A stretch of DNA of 34,465 bases. It comes from Acidovorax sp. SUPP3334 (lineage in GTDB: Bacteria > Pseudomonadota > Gammaproteobacteria > Burkholderiales > Burkholderiaceae_C). The notes beneath the pieces are model-generated. The model ran no database searches, had not been told where the DNA came from, and was given only the letters and a program-made list of their open reading frames with translations. The DNA is taken from assembly GCF_030159055.1 (NCBI RefSeq), contig NZ_BQXQ01000046.1, positions 1 to 34,465 of the forward strand. The letters run 5' to 3'. Numbering within the stretch: position 1 is the first letter of the stretch; each line of letters begins with the position of its first letter. Below are positions 26,234-34,455 of this stretch, piece after piece. A program made the translations under genes and the position numbers.

Positions 26234-26278
26234 GTAATCAGCACGTCGTTACTCCAGCGTGCCTAAAACGGACTTTCC

Positions 26279-29200
26279 ATGCCCCATCGCCTTCGCAAAG
26301 TCTTCTCTGTCAACATTCGCAATGCGAGCACGAACGCTGCTTCGCAGCAGATCGCGCTGCTCGATCTCCGCGCCCACACGATGGCAATCGGCGAAAACGG
26401 CGTTGGCAAGTCCAGCTTCATGCGGCTGATTCCACTCTTCTACGGGGCAAGCCCGGAGCGCATCCTACGGGGCACCCAGAAACACCACCTGATCGGCTAC
26501 ACGCTACCAGGCCCGAGCAGCGCAGTCGCGTTCGAATACGAGCGGGAGACCGAAGATGACCTGCGCCTGGCCGTCATGTTCGCCAAGCCAGGGGCCGAGC
26601 GGCCCGAGTTCATGATCGTCGAGGGTGGCTACAAGGAGAGTTACTTCGTCGATGAGAACGGTGACTTCGTGGACCGCGACCGCTTCAAGGATCGCCTCGA
26701 GGCCATGAACATCGAGGTTTCGCCGCGGTTCGAGCTGCACGAGTACCGCAGCGTCATCCTCTACGAGCATCGCCACACGAAGGAGGCGCGCAGCCTCCGC
26801 CCATGGGCCGCCCGGCATTCTCTGGGCCCGTCCAGCCTGTTCGGCCTAGATCTGATTGCCGTGGCCATGACTTCCGAGAAAATTACGTTCCGCGACCTGC
26901 AGAACCTGGTACTTGAGCGGCTGAACGACTCGGCCTTTGAAGGCGCCCGCAACTCCAACGCACGACTGCTACGCAAGGACCGCAAGGACGTCGATAGCTG
27001 GTTGGCCAATGTGAAGCACGCCAAGGAAGTGCTCAACGACACGGCGCGCAAGAAGGTCATCGAAGAGCAGGCCGGGAAAGTCGGGCAGATCGCTCTGGAC
27101 CTGGGGTCGCTGCGCGCCGCGTGCGACCTGAGCATCGATCACCGCGTCGCCGCGCTTGATCAACTGGGTCTAGAGCTCGGCAAGCTTACCGTCGCGATGC
27201 ACGATCTAGAGCAATCCGCCGCCGAAGGCGCCGCGATGCACGCCAGGGCGGTCAGCGAGTCCAAGAACGAGCTTGCCAGCGCCACAGCAGCCGTGGAGGA
27301 GATCCAGGGAAAAGATCGGCACTTCACTTACATGGGCATTAAGGGCATGGTGGCGGAGCACGCCCTGCAGGGCCAGTACACCCATGACAAACAGGTGGCC
27401 ACCACCGAGCGCAACAGCCTGACCGAGCGCGCGAACGATGCGCAGCAGGCCCTACAGGTGACGCTGTCCAACCTCGAACGGGACCTTCAGACCCGAAAAG
27501 GACAGATCCAGACCCAGCGCGAGACCGCCACCCGTGAGTGCGAGACACAGGTCGCCGCAGTGGAGGAGGAGCGGAACGGCGTAGTTGCCGAGCTCGACTC
27601 GACGCCGGCGGCGCCCCGCCTGGTCGAGATCGACGAGTTGATTGCACAACACCGGGGCGACGTCGGATCCCACGAGACGCTGGCCCGTGTGGCCGAGGCG
27701 CCCAAGGAAGCCCAGGAGCATCTCGCCAGCGCCGAGGCGTCGCTGGCGCAGGCCAACCAGGTTCTGTCGGAGCGCAAACAGCATGTGGAGCGCACAAGCC
27801 TTGAGGTTAAGTCGGGCGACGGGCTACGGACACAGACCCTGCACACCCTGGACCAGATGGAAGCTCAGCTGGCAGACGCGGCCGCGCGCCACGAGGTTCT
27901 GCAGGCGCAGCTCAACCCGCCGGCGGGCAGCGTCCTCGCCACGCTGCGCGCGCAGCCGGCCGAGCTGTGGACCGGCGCAGCCAAGGTGCTCGATCCCGAG
28001 CGGCTGCTGCGCACCGACCTGACAGCCCGCTTCGAGGATGACGCCCTCCACGTCGCCGAGCTGACGCAGCAGGACGGCTCGGGCTCCGAGAAAAGCGAAG
28101 AGGTGAACGTCGGGCCTCTGCGGTTGAACGTAGCGCCGATCGAGTTGCCCCAGTGGGCGACTCAGGACGGCGCGCGTGCCCGCATCGCCGCGTCGGCAGC
28201 CAACCTGGAAAGCATCCGCGCCCGACACAAGGAGGCTTACACCGCGGCCAAGAACGCGCAAGCCGATCTGGATGCTGCCCGCAAGGCGCTCCAAACTGGC
28301 GAGCACGAACTCAATCGCGCTACGACGAATCAGGTTGACACAGCAGAGGCGGTGGTTCGTGCGAAAAAGCACGTCGTACTCGAGCTGGAGCGCGTGCGCA
28401 AGGGCCACGCTGAGGAGGTAGCCAAGCTCCGCTCGGCCGTGTCAGCGCTCTCCAGCGAACGCAATACGCTGATGAAGGACGAGCAGGCGCGCCGTGGCTC
28501 TGTGCTGCGCCAGCTCGATGAGCGTATCAACAAGCTCAGGACCCAGCGCGACGATGCACTCGCGCAGCTCACCGGGGAAGCTGGCGCTGCGGACAGCGGC
28601 GCCAAGGAGCAGCGTGTCAAAGCCCAAGAGGCTCATGACCGCATCCTGGAGGGGCTGGGCGTAGATCCGGCCAAGGTGCAGACGCTGAACGAGCGGATTG
28701 GCGTCCTGGACGCCAAGCTCGTGGCCATCGCGCAGAACGCACACAACGTCGCGGCCTGGCGCAAGTTCGAGCTGGAGCTGCTGCCGCTCAAGCCCGAGCG
28801 AGAAGCCCGGGAGCAGGAGCTTCGCCGGCGCGCCGAAGCTGCGGCCGACGAGAAGACCAAGTTCGAGAAGGGCTTGATGGAGAAGCGTGCGGCGCTCACG
28901 ACCGCCGAGGCGAAGGCGCGCTTTTCCCGAAACGCCACCCAAGAGGAGCTGGACAATCTTCGACGCCTGCGCACGCAGTCGCTCGCGCCGTACTTGCTGC
29001 AGGGGCCGGCGCACGTGGGGGACGACGCCTACTACACCCTCAGCACCGCCACCAAGACCCGTCTGGACATGCTCGGGACCGCGACCCAGCGTCTGGAAAG
29101 CGTCACGCGCGACCTGTGCTCCCGGATGCGCGAGCGGCAAAGCTCGATCTCACAGTGGCTGGACGGCGCCCAGGCGGCTCACAACGCACTTGTGCAGCAG

Positions 29201-30064
29201 CGTGAGCAAGACGGCCTGGGAGATGCCTACCTGCCACATGAGCGAGCGGTCGACTGGGGCCGGGCCGTCTGCGATTGGTTTGAGCCGCTCACGCACCGGC
29301 AGTACCACATTGCCCTGCGCCACGAAATGGACGGCTACTTCGCCGCAGCAGAGTCATTCATCAATCACATCGCCAACTTCGAGTCGCGGGTGGACGAGCT
29401 CAACCGACAGTTCCAGCGCGCACTGAACCAGGCGACCGGGTTCAAGCGGTTCAACAACCTGCAGATCAAGATCTCGTCGAGCGCCACCTCGAGCCCGACG
29501 CTGAAGGCGCTGCGCGAGATGCGGGACGTGAGCCTCTCGCGCCTGAGCTCTCACCGCACGGCGCTCGCAGCAAATCCGCAGCTGCCCTCCGAAGAGGACG
29601 TCGCCCTCGTTCGCTCCTTCCGCGATCAGATCCCCGACACCGGTACGCTGAGTGTCGACCTTGACGAGCACGTGCGCCTGGCGTTCGAGCTCGAGGAGAT
29701 GGGCAGGCACATCAGGATCGACAACGACCGGTCCATGCAGGGCCTGTCGTCCACGGGCTTGACGGTGTTGATCACCATGATGTTCCTGCTCGGGTTCCTG
29801 GGCATCGTTCGCGGGCCGCGCTCGCCGGTGGGCATGACCTGGGTGCTCGACGAGGTGGGACGCGTCAGCCCCAGCAACATGCTGCAATACCTGGATGCGC
29901 TCACTCACCAGAACGTAACGGCCGTGTGCGCGGCGCCAAGCATCGACCCGGCGCTAGGGGCCCTCTTCGCCAGCGCGCATCTCTTTGAGGACGATGGCTC
30001 GCTCGTCAAGTCAAATGCTGACGACGAGGAAATCGACCTGGAAGCTGAGGAGACCATGCGATGA
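26279..30064 (+). CDS. jetC: Wadjet-like SMC ATPase (JetC/MksB-type)
   Basis: This 1261-residue SMC/MukB-like ATPase has an N-terminal Walker A GENGVGKSS (38-46, K44), long heptad-rich arms interrupted by a hinge-like region near 520-620, a LSSTGLTVLITMMF signature-like segment near 1157, and a Walker B WVLDE with D1191-E1192. In Wadjet and MksBEFG, a JetC dimer bound by the kleisin JetA and by JetB extrudes DNA loops and recognises small circular DNA such as plasmids. Three ATGA-coupled partners follow, which supports the assignment. The signature lacks the classic SGG, as MukB-type proteins also do. An ATPase-first order is unlike canonical jetABCD, so the exact Wadjet type is uncertain. 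Confidence 0.8.
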   Translation: MPHRLRKVFSVNIRNASTNAASQQIALLDLRAHTMAIGENGVGKSSFMRLIPLFYGASPERILRGTQKHHLIGYTLPGPSSAVAFEYERETEDDLRLAVMFAKPGAERPEFMIVEGGYKESYFVDENGDFVDRDRFKDRLEAMNIEVSPRFELHEYRSVILYEHRHTKEARSLRPWAARHSLGPSSLFGLDLIAVAMTSEKITFRDLQNLVLERLNDSAFEGARNSNARLLRKDRKDVDSWLANVKHAKEVLNDTARKKVIEEQAGKVGQIALDLGSLRAACDLSIDHRVAALDQLGLELGKLTVAMHDLEQSAAEGAAMHARAVSESKNELASATAAVEEIQGKDRHFTYMGIKGMVAEHALQGQYTHDKQVATTERNSLTERANDAQQALQVTLSNLERDLQTRKGQIQTQRETATRECETQVAAVEEERNGVVAELDSTPAAPRLVEIDELIAQHRGDVGSHETLARVAEAPKEAQEHLASAEASLAQANQVLSERKQHVERTSLEVKSGDGLRTQTLHTLDQMEAQLADAAARHEVLQAQLNPPAGSVLATLRAQPAELWTGAAKVLDPERLLRTDLTARFEDDALHVAELTQQDGSGSEKSEEVNVGPLRLNVAPIELPQWATQDGARARIAASAANLESIRARHKEAYTAAKNAQADLDAARKALQTGEHELNRATTNQVDTAEAVVRAKKHVVLELERVRKGHAEEVAKLRSAVSALSSERNTLMKDEQARRGSVLRQLDERINKLRTQRDDALAQLTGEAGAADSGAKEQRVKAQEAHDRILEGLGVDPAKVQTLNERIGVLDAKLVAIAQNAHNVAAWRKFELELLPLKPEREAREQELRRRAEAAADEKTKFEKGLMEKRAALTTAEAKARFSRNATQEELDNLRRLRTQSLAPYLLQGPAHVGDDAYYTLSTATKTRLDMLGTATQRLESVTRDLCSRMRERQSSISQWLDGAQAAHNALVQQREQDGLGDAYLPHERAVDWGRAVCDWFEPLTHRQYHIALRHEMDGYFAAAESFINHIANFESRVDELNRQFQRALNQATGFKRFNNLQIKISSSATSSPTLKALREMRDVSLSRLSSHRTALAANPQLPSEEDVALVRSFRDQIPDTGTLSVDLDEHVRLAFELEEMGRHIRIDNDRSMQGLSSTGLTVLITMMFLLGFLGIVRGPRSPVGMTWVLDEVGRVSPSNMLQYLDALTHQNVTAVCAAPSIDPALGALFASAHLFEDDGSLVKSNADDEEIDLEAEETMR

Positions 30065-30699
30065 GCAAGCTCGCAAGTACCCTGAAATCCCTGCTGGCGG
30101 GCGAGTTCATTTGCCCCGTCGCCCATCCGGCCAGCTACGACATGCTGATTGAGGAAGAGCACCGCACGGCCGTCGAGGTCTGGGTAGGGCAGCTGGGCTT
30201 GCGCCTGGTACGTTTGAGCGAGGAGGGCGCCTTCTTCCTGGCGCCCGAGGTGGTCGATGCCGAAGCGCGCTCGGCTGTCCGTGACTCGCTGCGCAATGTG
30301 CGCGCAATGCTCTCACCGGTCGTTCCCGTACTGGAGGCCATTCGGCAAGCCCAAGGGCAGGACGCACACCTGCAACCGGGGCTCACGCTCTGGGAGTCGG
30401 AGCTGGCCGAGCGAGTACGTCTCACGCCGGCGCTCGAGCAGCAGGTGATGGAGCTGGCGCTGTCGGGCCTGCGCCTGGACGCGACCAGCAACGACCGGCT
30501 GTCGCGCATGCTGGAGTTCCTGGTCAAGGAGCGCTATGCAGTGCCCCTGCCGAACGACAGCCGTGGCTACAAGCTCACCGGCAAGATCGAGTTCCTATAC
30601 GCCGTGCTTGAGGTGATCGCGGAGAACACTGAACTGATCAGTGACGCTTCGGTGGTGGACCAGGAGCAGTTGCGCCTGCCGGAGGCTGCCAAAGAATGA
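30061..30699 (+). CDS. jetB: Wadjet-like small subunit (JetB/MukE/MksE-type)
   Basis: This 212-residue protein is in the size range of MukE, MksE and JetB and looks like paired winged helices. A helical first half contains EEGAFFLAP, followed by a second winged-helix-like part (DRLSRMLEFLVKERYAVPLP, then GYKLTGKIEFLYAVLEVI). Such subunits bind the kleisin and DNA. I rely on size, fold pattern and operon position, not on a strong family motif. It is coupled at both ends by ATGA overlaps to the ATPase gene and to the kleisin-like gene. Confidence 0.68.
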   Translation: MSKLASTLKSLLAGEFICPVAHPASYDMLIEEEHRTAVEVWVGQLGLRLVRLSEEGAFFLAPEVVDAEARSAVRDSLRNVRAMLSPVVPVLEAIRQAQGQDAHLQPGLTLWESELAERVRLTPALEQQVMELALSGLRLDATSNDRLSRMLEFLVKERYAVPLPNDSRGYKLTGKIEFLYAVLEVIAENTELISDASVVDQEQLRLPEAAKE

Positions 30700-32060
30700 G
30701 CAGTCCCGACCGGAGTTCGCCGCTCAAGCCGGTCTTCGCGGCCCTTAGCCGGCACGTCGACGTGGTGGAGGTGGCACTGCGAGAGCTTGTGGGCGTGGAC
30801 GGAGGGGTCGTGCCCACCGACCCGGCCATCCGCTCGTTGCGTGAGCTCAACGTCCTTCGCCCCGCCGGCGAGCGCGGGTACCGGCTTCATAGCCGCCTGC
30901 GAGAGTTCGCCAACGACATCCTGCAGATCCATCCGGCGTACCAAAGCCTCACTGGCATCGGTCAACTGGTTGAGCAGATCCCAATGGTCTGGAACGAGCT
31001 GGATGACCTGCGTGCCGCCGGCGACTTCAAGCAGGCCGACGAGGCGGCGGGGCAGATCGAGCAGGACGCCTTCGACATCTCGGACATGGTGGAGCGCAAC
31101 CTGCGCCTGTTGGGCCTCCTTCTGAGCACGCGCTTCGGCAACGTCACGTCGCTCGCCGCTAAGAGCAGCCAGAACCGCTACTACCAGCGCCAGAGCGAGC
31201 TCATGAGCAACGACCTCGCGCGCCTGAGCCGCGCGGTGGAGCGCGTAGAGGGCGAGGCGCGCGAGCGGGGGCTGCAGGCCCTGGCCGCCATGCTGCGCAA
31301 CACGATCCAGGGGCAGCTGCCCCGGTGGACACAGACGCTTTCGCAATACCACAGCCAGATCCGGCGCGAGCTCTTCAGCATGCGTGAGATCGAGCGCAAG
31401 AACGTGCTGCTCGCGCGCACGGCCATGCTGTTGCGCCAGAACCCCGCCTGGCGAGGGATTGAAGAGCCGGGCCTGTCCGAGGATCTACCGGCCTTTCTGC
31501 TGTCCAGGCCCTTTGTCGGCGCACCCGTCCCGCCGCTGCGCATCCACATGGATCCGCAGGACGACGATCGCAACATGAAGGAACTCATGCGCGACGAGGT
31601 GCATTCGCTCCCGAAGGCGCCAGTGGCAGCGCCGCCGGCGGAGAAAGCGCCACGCATCAAGCGCGCGGACCCCAAGCTAGCGCGCAGCGCCCCCGAGACG
31701 CCCGCGATGCGATCTCTCGCGTGCCTGGCGGCTGCAGCGATCGCACACGCCAAGACCGAAGGGGCCAAGTCCTTGTCGGTGATGGATTGGCGCGCCGGCG
31801 ACGCGGCGGCGCGCTCGATGGCGCCGGCGCTCTGGCTCGCTTTCGCGGCGTCGGCATTGCGCCCGTACAAGTTCCGGGTGGTGCTGGTTGCCGATCCTGC
31901 TGCACCAGGTGAGCGGTTCCGCCACACCTTCAGCGACGCGTTGGTGGCGCCCACGCCGGACGCCATCGCGCTTTTCAAACGCACGCTCGGGCGCCAGGTC
32001 GGGAAAGCCCAGCGCCAGGCGCCGCCGGCCGCTCCTGTCGAGGCAATCCCTGCTCCATGA
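30696..32060 (+). CDS. jetA: Wadjet-like kleisin subunit (JetA/MukF/MksF-type)
   Basis: This 454-residue protein has a winged-helix start (about 10-70, RSLRELNVLRPAGERGYRLH), a long helical middle with heptads (about 75-270), an acidic linker near DPQDDDRNMKELM, and a C-terminal compact region (SLACLAAAAIAHAKTEGAKS). This N-terminal winged helix, helical neck and C-terminal domain order is the plan of MukF/MksF/JetA kleisins, which bridge the two ATPase heads. The Pro/Ala-rich stretch at about 310-350 may be a flexible linker. Its ATG overlaps the jetB-like stop and its stop overlaps the nuclease gene, both ATGA. Confidence 0.66.
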   Translation: MSSPDRSSPLKPVFAALSRHVDVVEVALRELVGVDGGVVPTDPAIRSLRELNVLRPAGERGYRLHSRLREFANDILQIHPAYQSLTGIGQLVEQIPMVWNELDDLRAAGDFKQADEAAGQIEQDAFDISDMVERNLRLLGLLLSTRFGNVTSLAAKSSQNRYYQRQSELMSNDLARLSRAVERVEGEARERGLQALAAMLRNTIQGQLPRWTQTLSQYHSQIRRELFSMREIERKNVLLARTAMLLRQNPAWRGIEEPGLSEDLPAFLLSRPFVGAPVPPLRIHMDPQDDDRNMKELMRDEVHSLPKAPVAAPPAEKAPRIKRADPKLARSAPETPAMRSLACLAAAAIAHAKTEGAKSLSVMDWRAGDAAARSMAPALWLAFAASALRPYKFRVVLVADPAAPGERFRHTFSDALVAPTPDAIALFKRTLGRQVGKAQRQAPPAAPVEAIPAP

Positions 32061-32869
32061 CGCCCGCCCACTACTCCTTCATGCGAAACCTGGTGGCCAA
32101 CCGGTCGCCCAGGCTGAGCTCTGCGATTGCCAAGGAAATGGCGGACACGCAGGATCTAGGACGGGTTCGCGGGCGCGTGGTCCTCTACGAGGAAACGGAT
32201 TTCATCAAGGCCGAGACGAAATTACGCAACGCCGGGTACTCGGTCGAGGCGCCAGCAGTCGGGCGGCAACGCTCCGACGCTAACGATGCCAGCTCCGAGA
32301 AAGCCTTTGCAGCGCCGGTGACAGAAGGCTTGGTCGCGGTGGTTGCGATCGGGGTCCCGGGCATTGCCACCCCCGAAGGCAGTTTCCTCGCCATGAAGTG
32401 GCGCGACGCACTGGCGTTGCCCTACGAGGTGCTGGTGGTGTGCGAGAACCTGGAGTCAATGCAACGGGTCCATCGCTATGCGTGGCTGCAGCCCTACCTT
32501 CTTGAAGGCGCGAGGCGGCGAAGGGCGCTCGTCCTTTTCCGCGGCGCGCCTGATTGGTTCCGGATAGGTCCGGCCAGCCGCCTGGTGGCCGAGGACACTC
32601 GACCCGTTCTCGGACTCTTCGACTTCGATCCGCAGGGGCTTTTGATGGCTGCGGGTTTGCCGCGTCGCGAAGCGCTTTGTCTGCCGCCCTGGGAACTGCT
32701 AGAGGCCCTTGTAGTTGATCGAAAGCGTCATGACCTCTACGCGGCGCAGGAGGCAGGGTGCCGGGCGCAGCTGGATGCCTGCGCCGACCGGGACGTCGCC
32801 ATGGCCTGGGCCCGTATGCGCCTGCTGACCCGCGGCCTCAACCAGGAAGCTTTTCCAGAAAGCGACTGA
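32057..32869 (+). CDS. jetD: Wadjet-like Toprim nuclease (JetD/MksG-type), short form
   Basis: This 270-residue protein carries a Toprim-like site: E130 in VVCENLES followed by D189-F-D191-PQG, the ENLE and DxDP[AQ]G pattern of JetD and topoisomerase VI A-like nucleases. JetD is the subunit that cuts circular DNA held by the JetABC loop-extruder. About 270 residues is clearly shorter than the roughly 400 of well-studied JetD, leaving only about 120 residues in front of the Toprim core (KFNRS-type arm not visible; sequence RSPRLSSAIAKEMADTQDLG). Either the N-terminal arm domain is reduced in this type, or another protein supplies it. The ATG overlaps the upstream stop. Confidence 0.75.
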   Translation: MTPAHYSFMRNLVANRSPRLSSAIAKEMADTQDLGRVRGRVVLYEETDFIKAETKLRNAGYSVEAPAVGRQRSDANDASSEKAFAAPVTEGLVAVVAIGVPGIATPEGSFLAMKWRDALALPYEVLVVCENLESMQRVHRYAWLQPYLLEGARRRRALVLFRGAPDWFRIGPASRLVAEDTRPVLGLFDFDPQGLLMAAGLPRREALCLPPWELLEALVVDRKRHDLYAAQEAGCRAQLDACADRDVAMAWARMRLLTRGLNQEAFPESD

Positions 32870-33231
32870 TGCTAGCAGCCGCGCTCGGGAGTGAGCTTGC
32901 CAACAAGAACGCGTGCCCCTGCGGATGCACGAGATGATTCGCTTTTCTTGCAGCAGGACTGCGCGGTAGCGTGCACAAACGGAGATCCATCCTGCCGGAC
33001 CGGCCGATCCCGTCGGAGCGAGATCACAGCGGCATGGGTATCGACGTCGATGGGGGTGGACGGGCCGCTGGCCGTGCTCGGCTGCTGGCGGTGAGTCACG
33101 ATGCCGCTGGCACGAACTGTCTGTCCGTTCTTCGCACGATGCCGAAGGTCCTTGGCGGTCCAGCCCCGGCAGCCCGCCGCGCTTGCGCCATGCGCCCATG
33201 GCGCGCCGCAGCTGGCCGCTTGGTCGATGGT
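32870..33231. other. Gap with no confident gene
   Basis: This 362-bp stretch follows the Wadjet-like operon. Short frames exist on both strands. The least unlikely is a 75-codon minus-strand frame at 32872-33099 (segment AAVISLRRDRPVRQDGSPFV), but it has no ribosome binding site I trust and no recognisable family. I see no tRNA, terminator with a U-run, or repeat here. Confidence 0.4.
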
Positions 33232-33635
33232 CTAGTGGTAGCTCGCCTCGTTCATGACCAGCGTGCCGGGCCCCAGTAGCCAGGCCCTGTCAGGGAACCA
33301 GGTGCGTGCCCACATGGCATGGGCAAACAGGGCCTTGACGCTGACGTCGAGTTTGGGCAGCAGCAGTACCAGGCAGCCCGGCAGGCCGGTCAGGGTAGGC
33401 ACCTTGGGGCTCTTGCCCTCATCGGCCAGCTGCGCGACGTAGCTGAACGTCCAACCGTCCCCTCGCACCGACGCGCAGGCAGTCACGTTTGTCGCTGCCA
33501 TCGCCGTGATTCCCGGGCGACGCGCACATCCTGCTCTAGGCAACGGTCGCGGCTGGGGAATGGCTGCAAGGGCACAGCCGGCTTCCAAATGGCGCCAGCC
33601 AAAAAGGTAATCACCATCAAACCAGCCGCTAGCAA
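33232..33635 (-). pseudogene. Frameshifted small secreted-like protein
   Basis: On the minus strand a TTG at 33635 (AGGAG 3 nt upstream) or the ATG at 33617 opens LAAGLMVITFLAGAIWKPAV followed by PLQPFPSRDRCLEQ, then stops at 33483. A second frame overlapping it runs to 33232 (MAATNVTACASVRGDGWTFS from 33501). The leader matches the 89-residue protein at 10700-10969 in layout (LAGA, W-x-P-x-V-x-L, P, Cys). I read the two frames as one secreted-like protein split by a frameshift between about 33525 and 33485, probably no longer made whole. It could instead be two unrelated small genes. Confidence 0.45.
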
Positions 33636-33706
33636 ATTCTCCTACGATACATATGTGCATTTAATATTTATTCCGCATTTGGCACGTTGCCCGCCTTTGG
33701 TATTAG

Positions 33707-33734
33707 GTGCACCAGTGCACTAATTCATAGTGCA
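33707..33734. promoter_or_regulatory. Cluster of GTGCA(C) motifs in an AT-rich gap
   Basis: GTGCAC at 33707-33712 and again at 33715-33720 are both self-complementary hexamers, with GTGCA at 33730-33734 and GTGCAT at 33655-33660 nearby. The region is AT-rich and lies upstream of the minus-strand frames at 33232-33635. Closely spaced short palindromes of one sequence suggest operator sites for a dimeric regulator. Confidence 0.35.
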
Positions 33735-33817
33735 ATTCCCACGTTAATCCCCCAATCTTTCCTGCTCCAGTCACCGCGCCTCTTTGGATGGGGAATTCCG
33801 TCCGTCAATCGATCAAA

Positions 33818-33898
33818 TTGCATCCAATGCAGAATCTATGGCGTTGCTTGCAAAACCTATTGTGACGCCCGCAAATTGAGTTGCATCGCCTACAGAAT
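33818..33898. repeat. Direct repeat TTGCATC-N5-CAGAAT, two copies
   Basis: TTGCATC (33818-33824) with CAGAAT (33830-33835) recurs as TTGCATC (33881-33887) with CAGAAT (33893-33898): same internal spacing, 63 bp apart, with a weaker TTGCTTG unit near 33844 between them. The minus strand here could encode a repetitive hydrophobic/small-residue stretch ending SNAIDSALDAI, so the repeat may reflect decayed coding sequence rather than iterons. Confidence 0.35.
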
Positions 33899-33925
33899 GT
33901 CTTGCTGCCCTGGCGGAATTGATGG

Positions 33926-34201
33926 TCAGAACTCGACATCGGGAGGAGCACACCAACGGTCCCAGGCCAGCCGACCCTCCGCGTTCAGAAGATCGCGCGC
34001 ATCCGGATCCTGGTGAGGATCTAGTACCACCGGCAGGAGATGCAGGTCGGCCACGACAGCGTGCCCGATGTCTTGGAAGCACACCACCCAACGATTTCCC
34101 AGAGTCGGGGAAATGTCGAACAGCCAGAGCACGCGGCCGACCTTTCCGCACTCTTGATTTGGGCCAAAGACGAAAGCCACATTGTTGCTTTCGACATTCA
34201 T
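33926..34201 (-). CDS. Small protein of unknown function with a strong ribosome binding site
   Basis: This 91-residue minus-strand protein begins MNVESNNVAFVFGPNQECGK and is acidic and soluble, with a Trp-rich end (LAWDRWCAPPDVEF). I do not recognise the family. The start is firm: AAGGAGGT lies 5 nt upstream. The middle (VVADLHLLPVVLDPHQDPDA) looks like an ordinary alpha/beta domain. It lies in the sparse right flank together with decayed small genes, so it may belong to the backbone of a mobile element. Confidence 0.6.
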   Translation of the reverse strand: MNVESNNVAFVFGPNQECGKVGRVLWLFDISPTLGNRWVVCFQDIGHAVVADLHLLPVVLDPHQDPDARDLLNAEGRLAWDRWCAPPDVEF

Positions 34202-34206
34202 TTGGG

Positions 34207-34214
34207 ACCTCCTT
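34207..34214 (-). promoter_or_regulatory. Near-ideal Shine-Dalgarno for the 91-residue gene
   Basis: AAGGAGGT on the minus strand, 5 nt before the ATG at 34201. It decides this start over an overlapping frame that would begin at 34217. Confidence 0.6.
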
Positions 34215-34350
34215 CAACGCCTAATAAACTACCAGAGAGCTGCTCAACTGGTAAGTCCAATAAACACCGCCGAAAATTCCCATTAACAAGGGCATAGGGA
34301 CCCAAAAAGACGTCCGAATCATGCGACAAAAACTGTTTAGTCGCCCCTGC

Positions 34351-34399
34351 AAAACCCTGGCAACCCGCATGAACACTGGGTTTTCGCCAGTTCCGCTGG
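34351..34399. repeat. Two adjacent hairpins near the right edge
   Basis: AAAACCC (34351-34357) pairs with GGGTTTT (34378-34384), and CCAG (34387-34390) pairs with CTGG (34396-34399) just after it. No long U-run follows on either strand. They may be transcript-end structures or part of an element-end sequence. Confidence 0.35.
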
Positions 34400-34455
34400 T
34401 TGCTTGATCCCCCGAGAATCAACAAATCAGATTTTGTTTTCTGGGAGTTTTGCAG

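Noticed and set aside
32872-33099. 75-codon minus-strand frame after the Wadjet-like operon
   Set aside because: No convincing ribosome binding site, low-complexity Ser/Arg-rich composition and no family; kept only as a note in the gap entry.
34198-34425. 75-codon minus-strand frame ending at the start of the 91-residue gene
   Set aside because: It begins at a TTG without a Shine-Dalgarno and runs through the hairpins at 34351-34399. The overlap with the next ATG alone is not enough.
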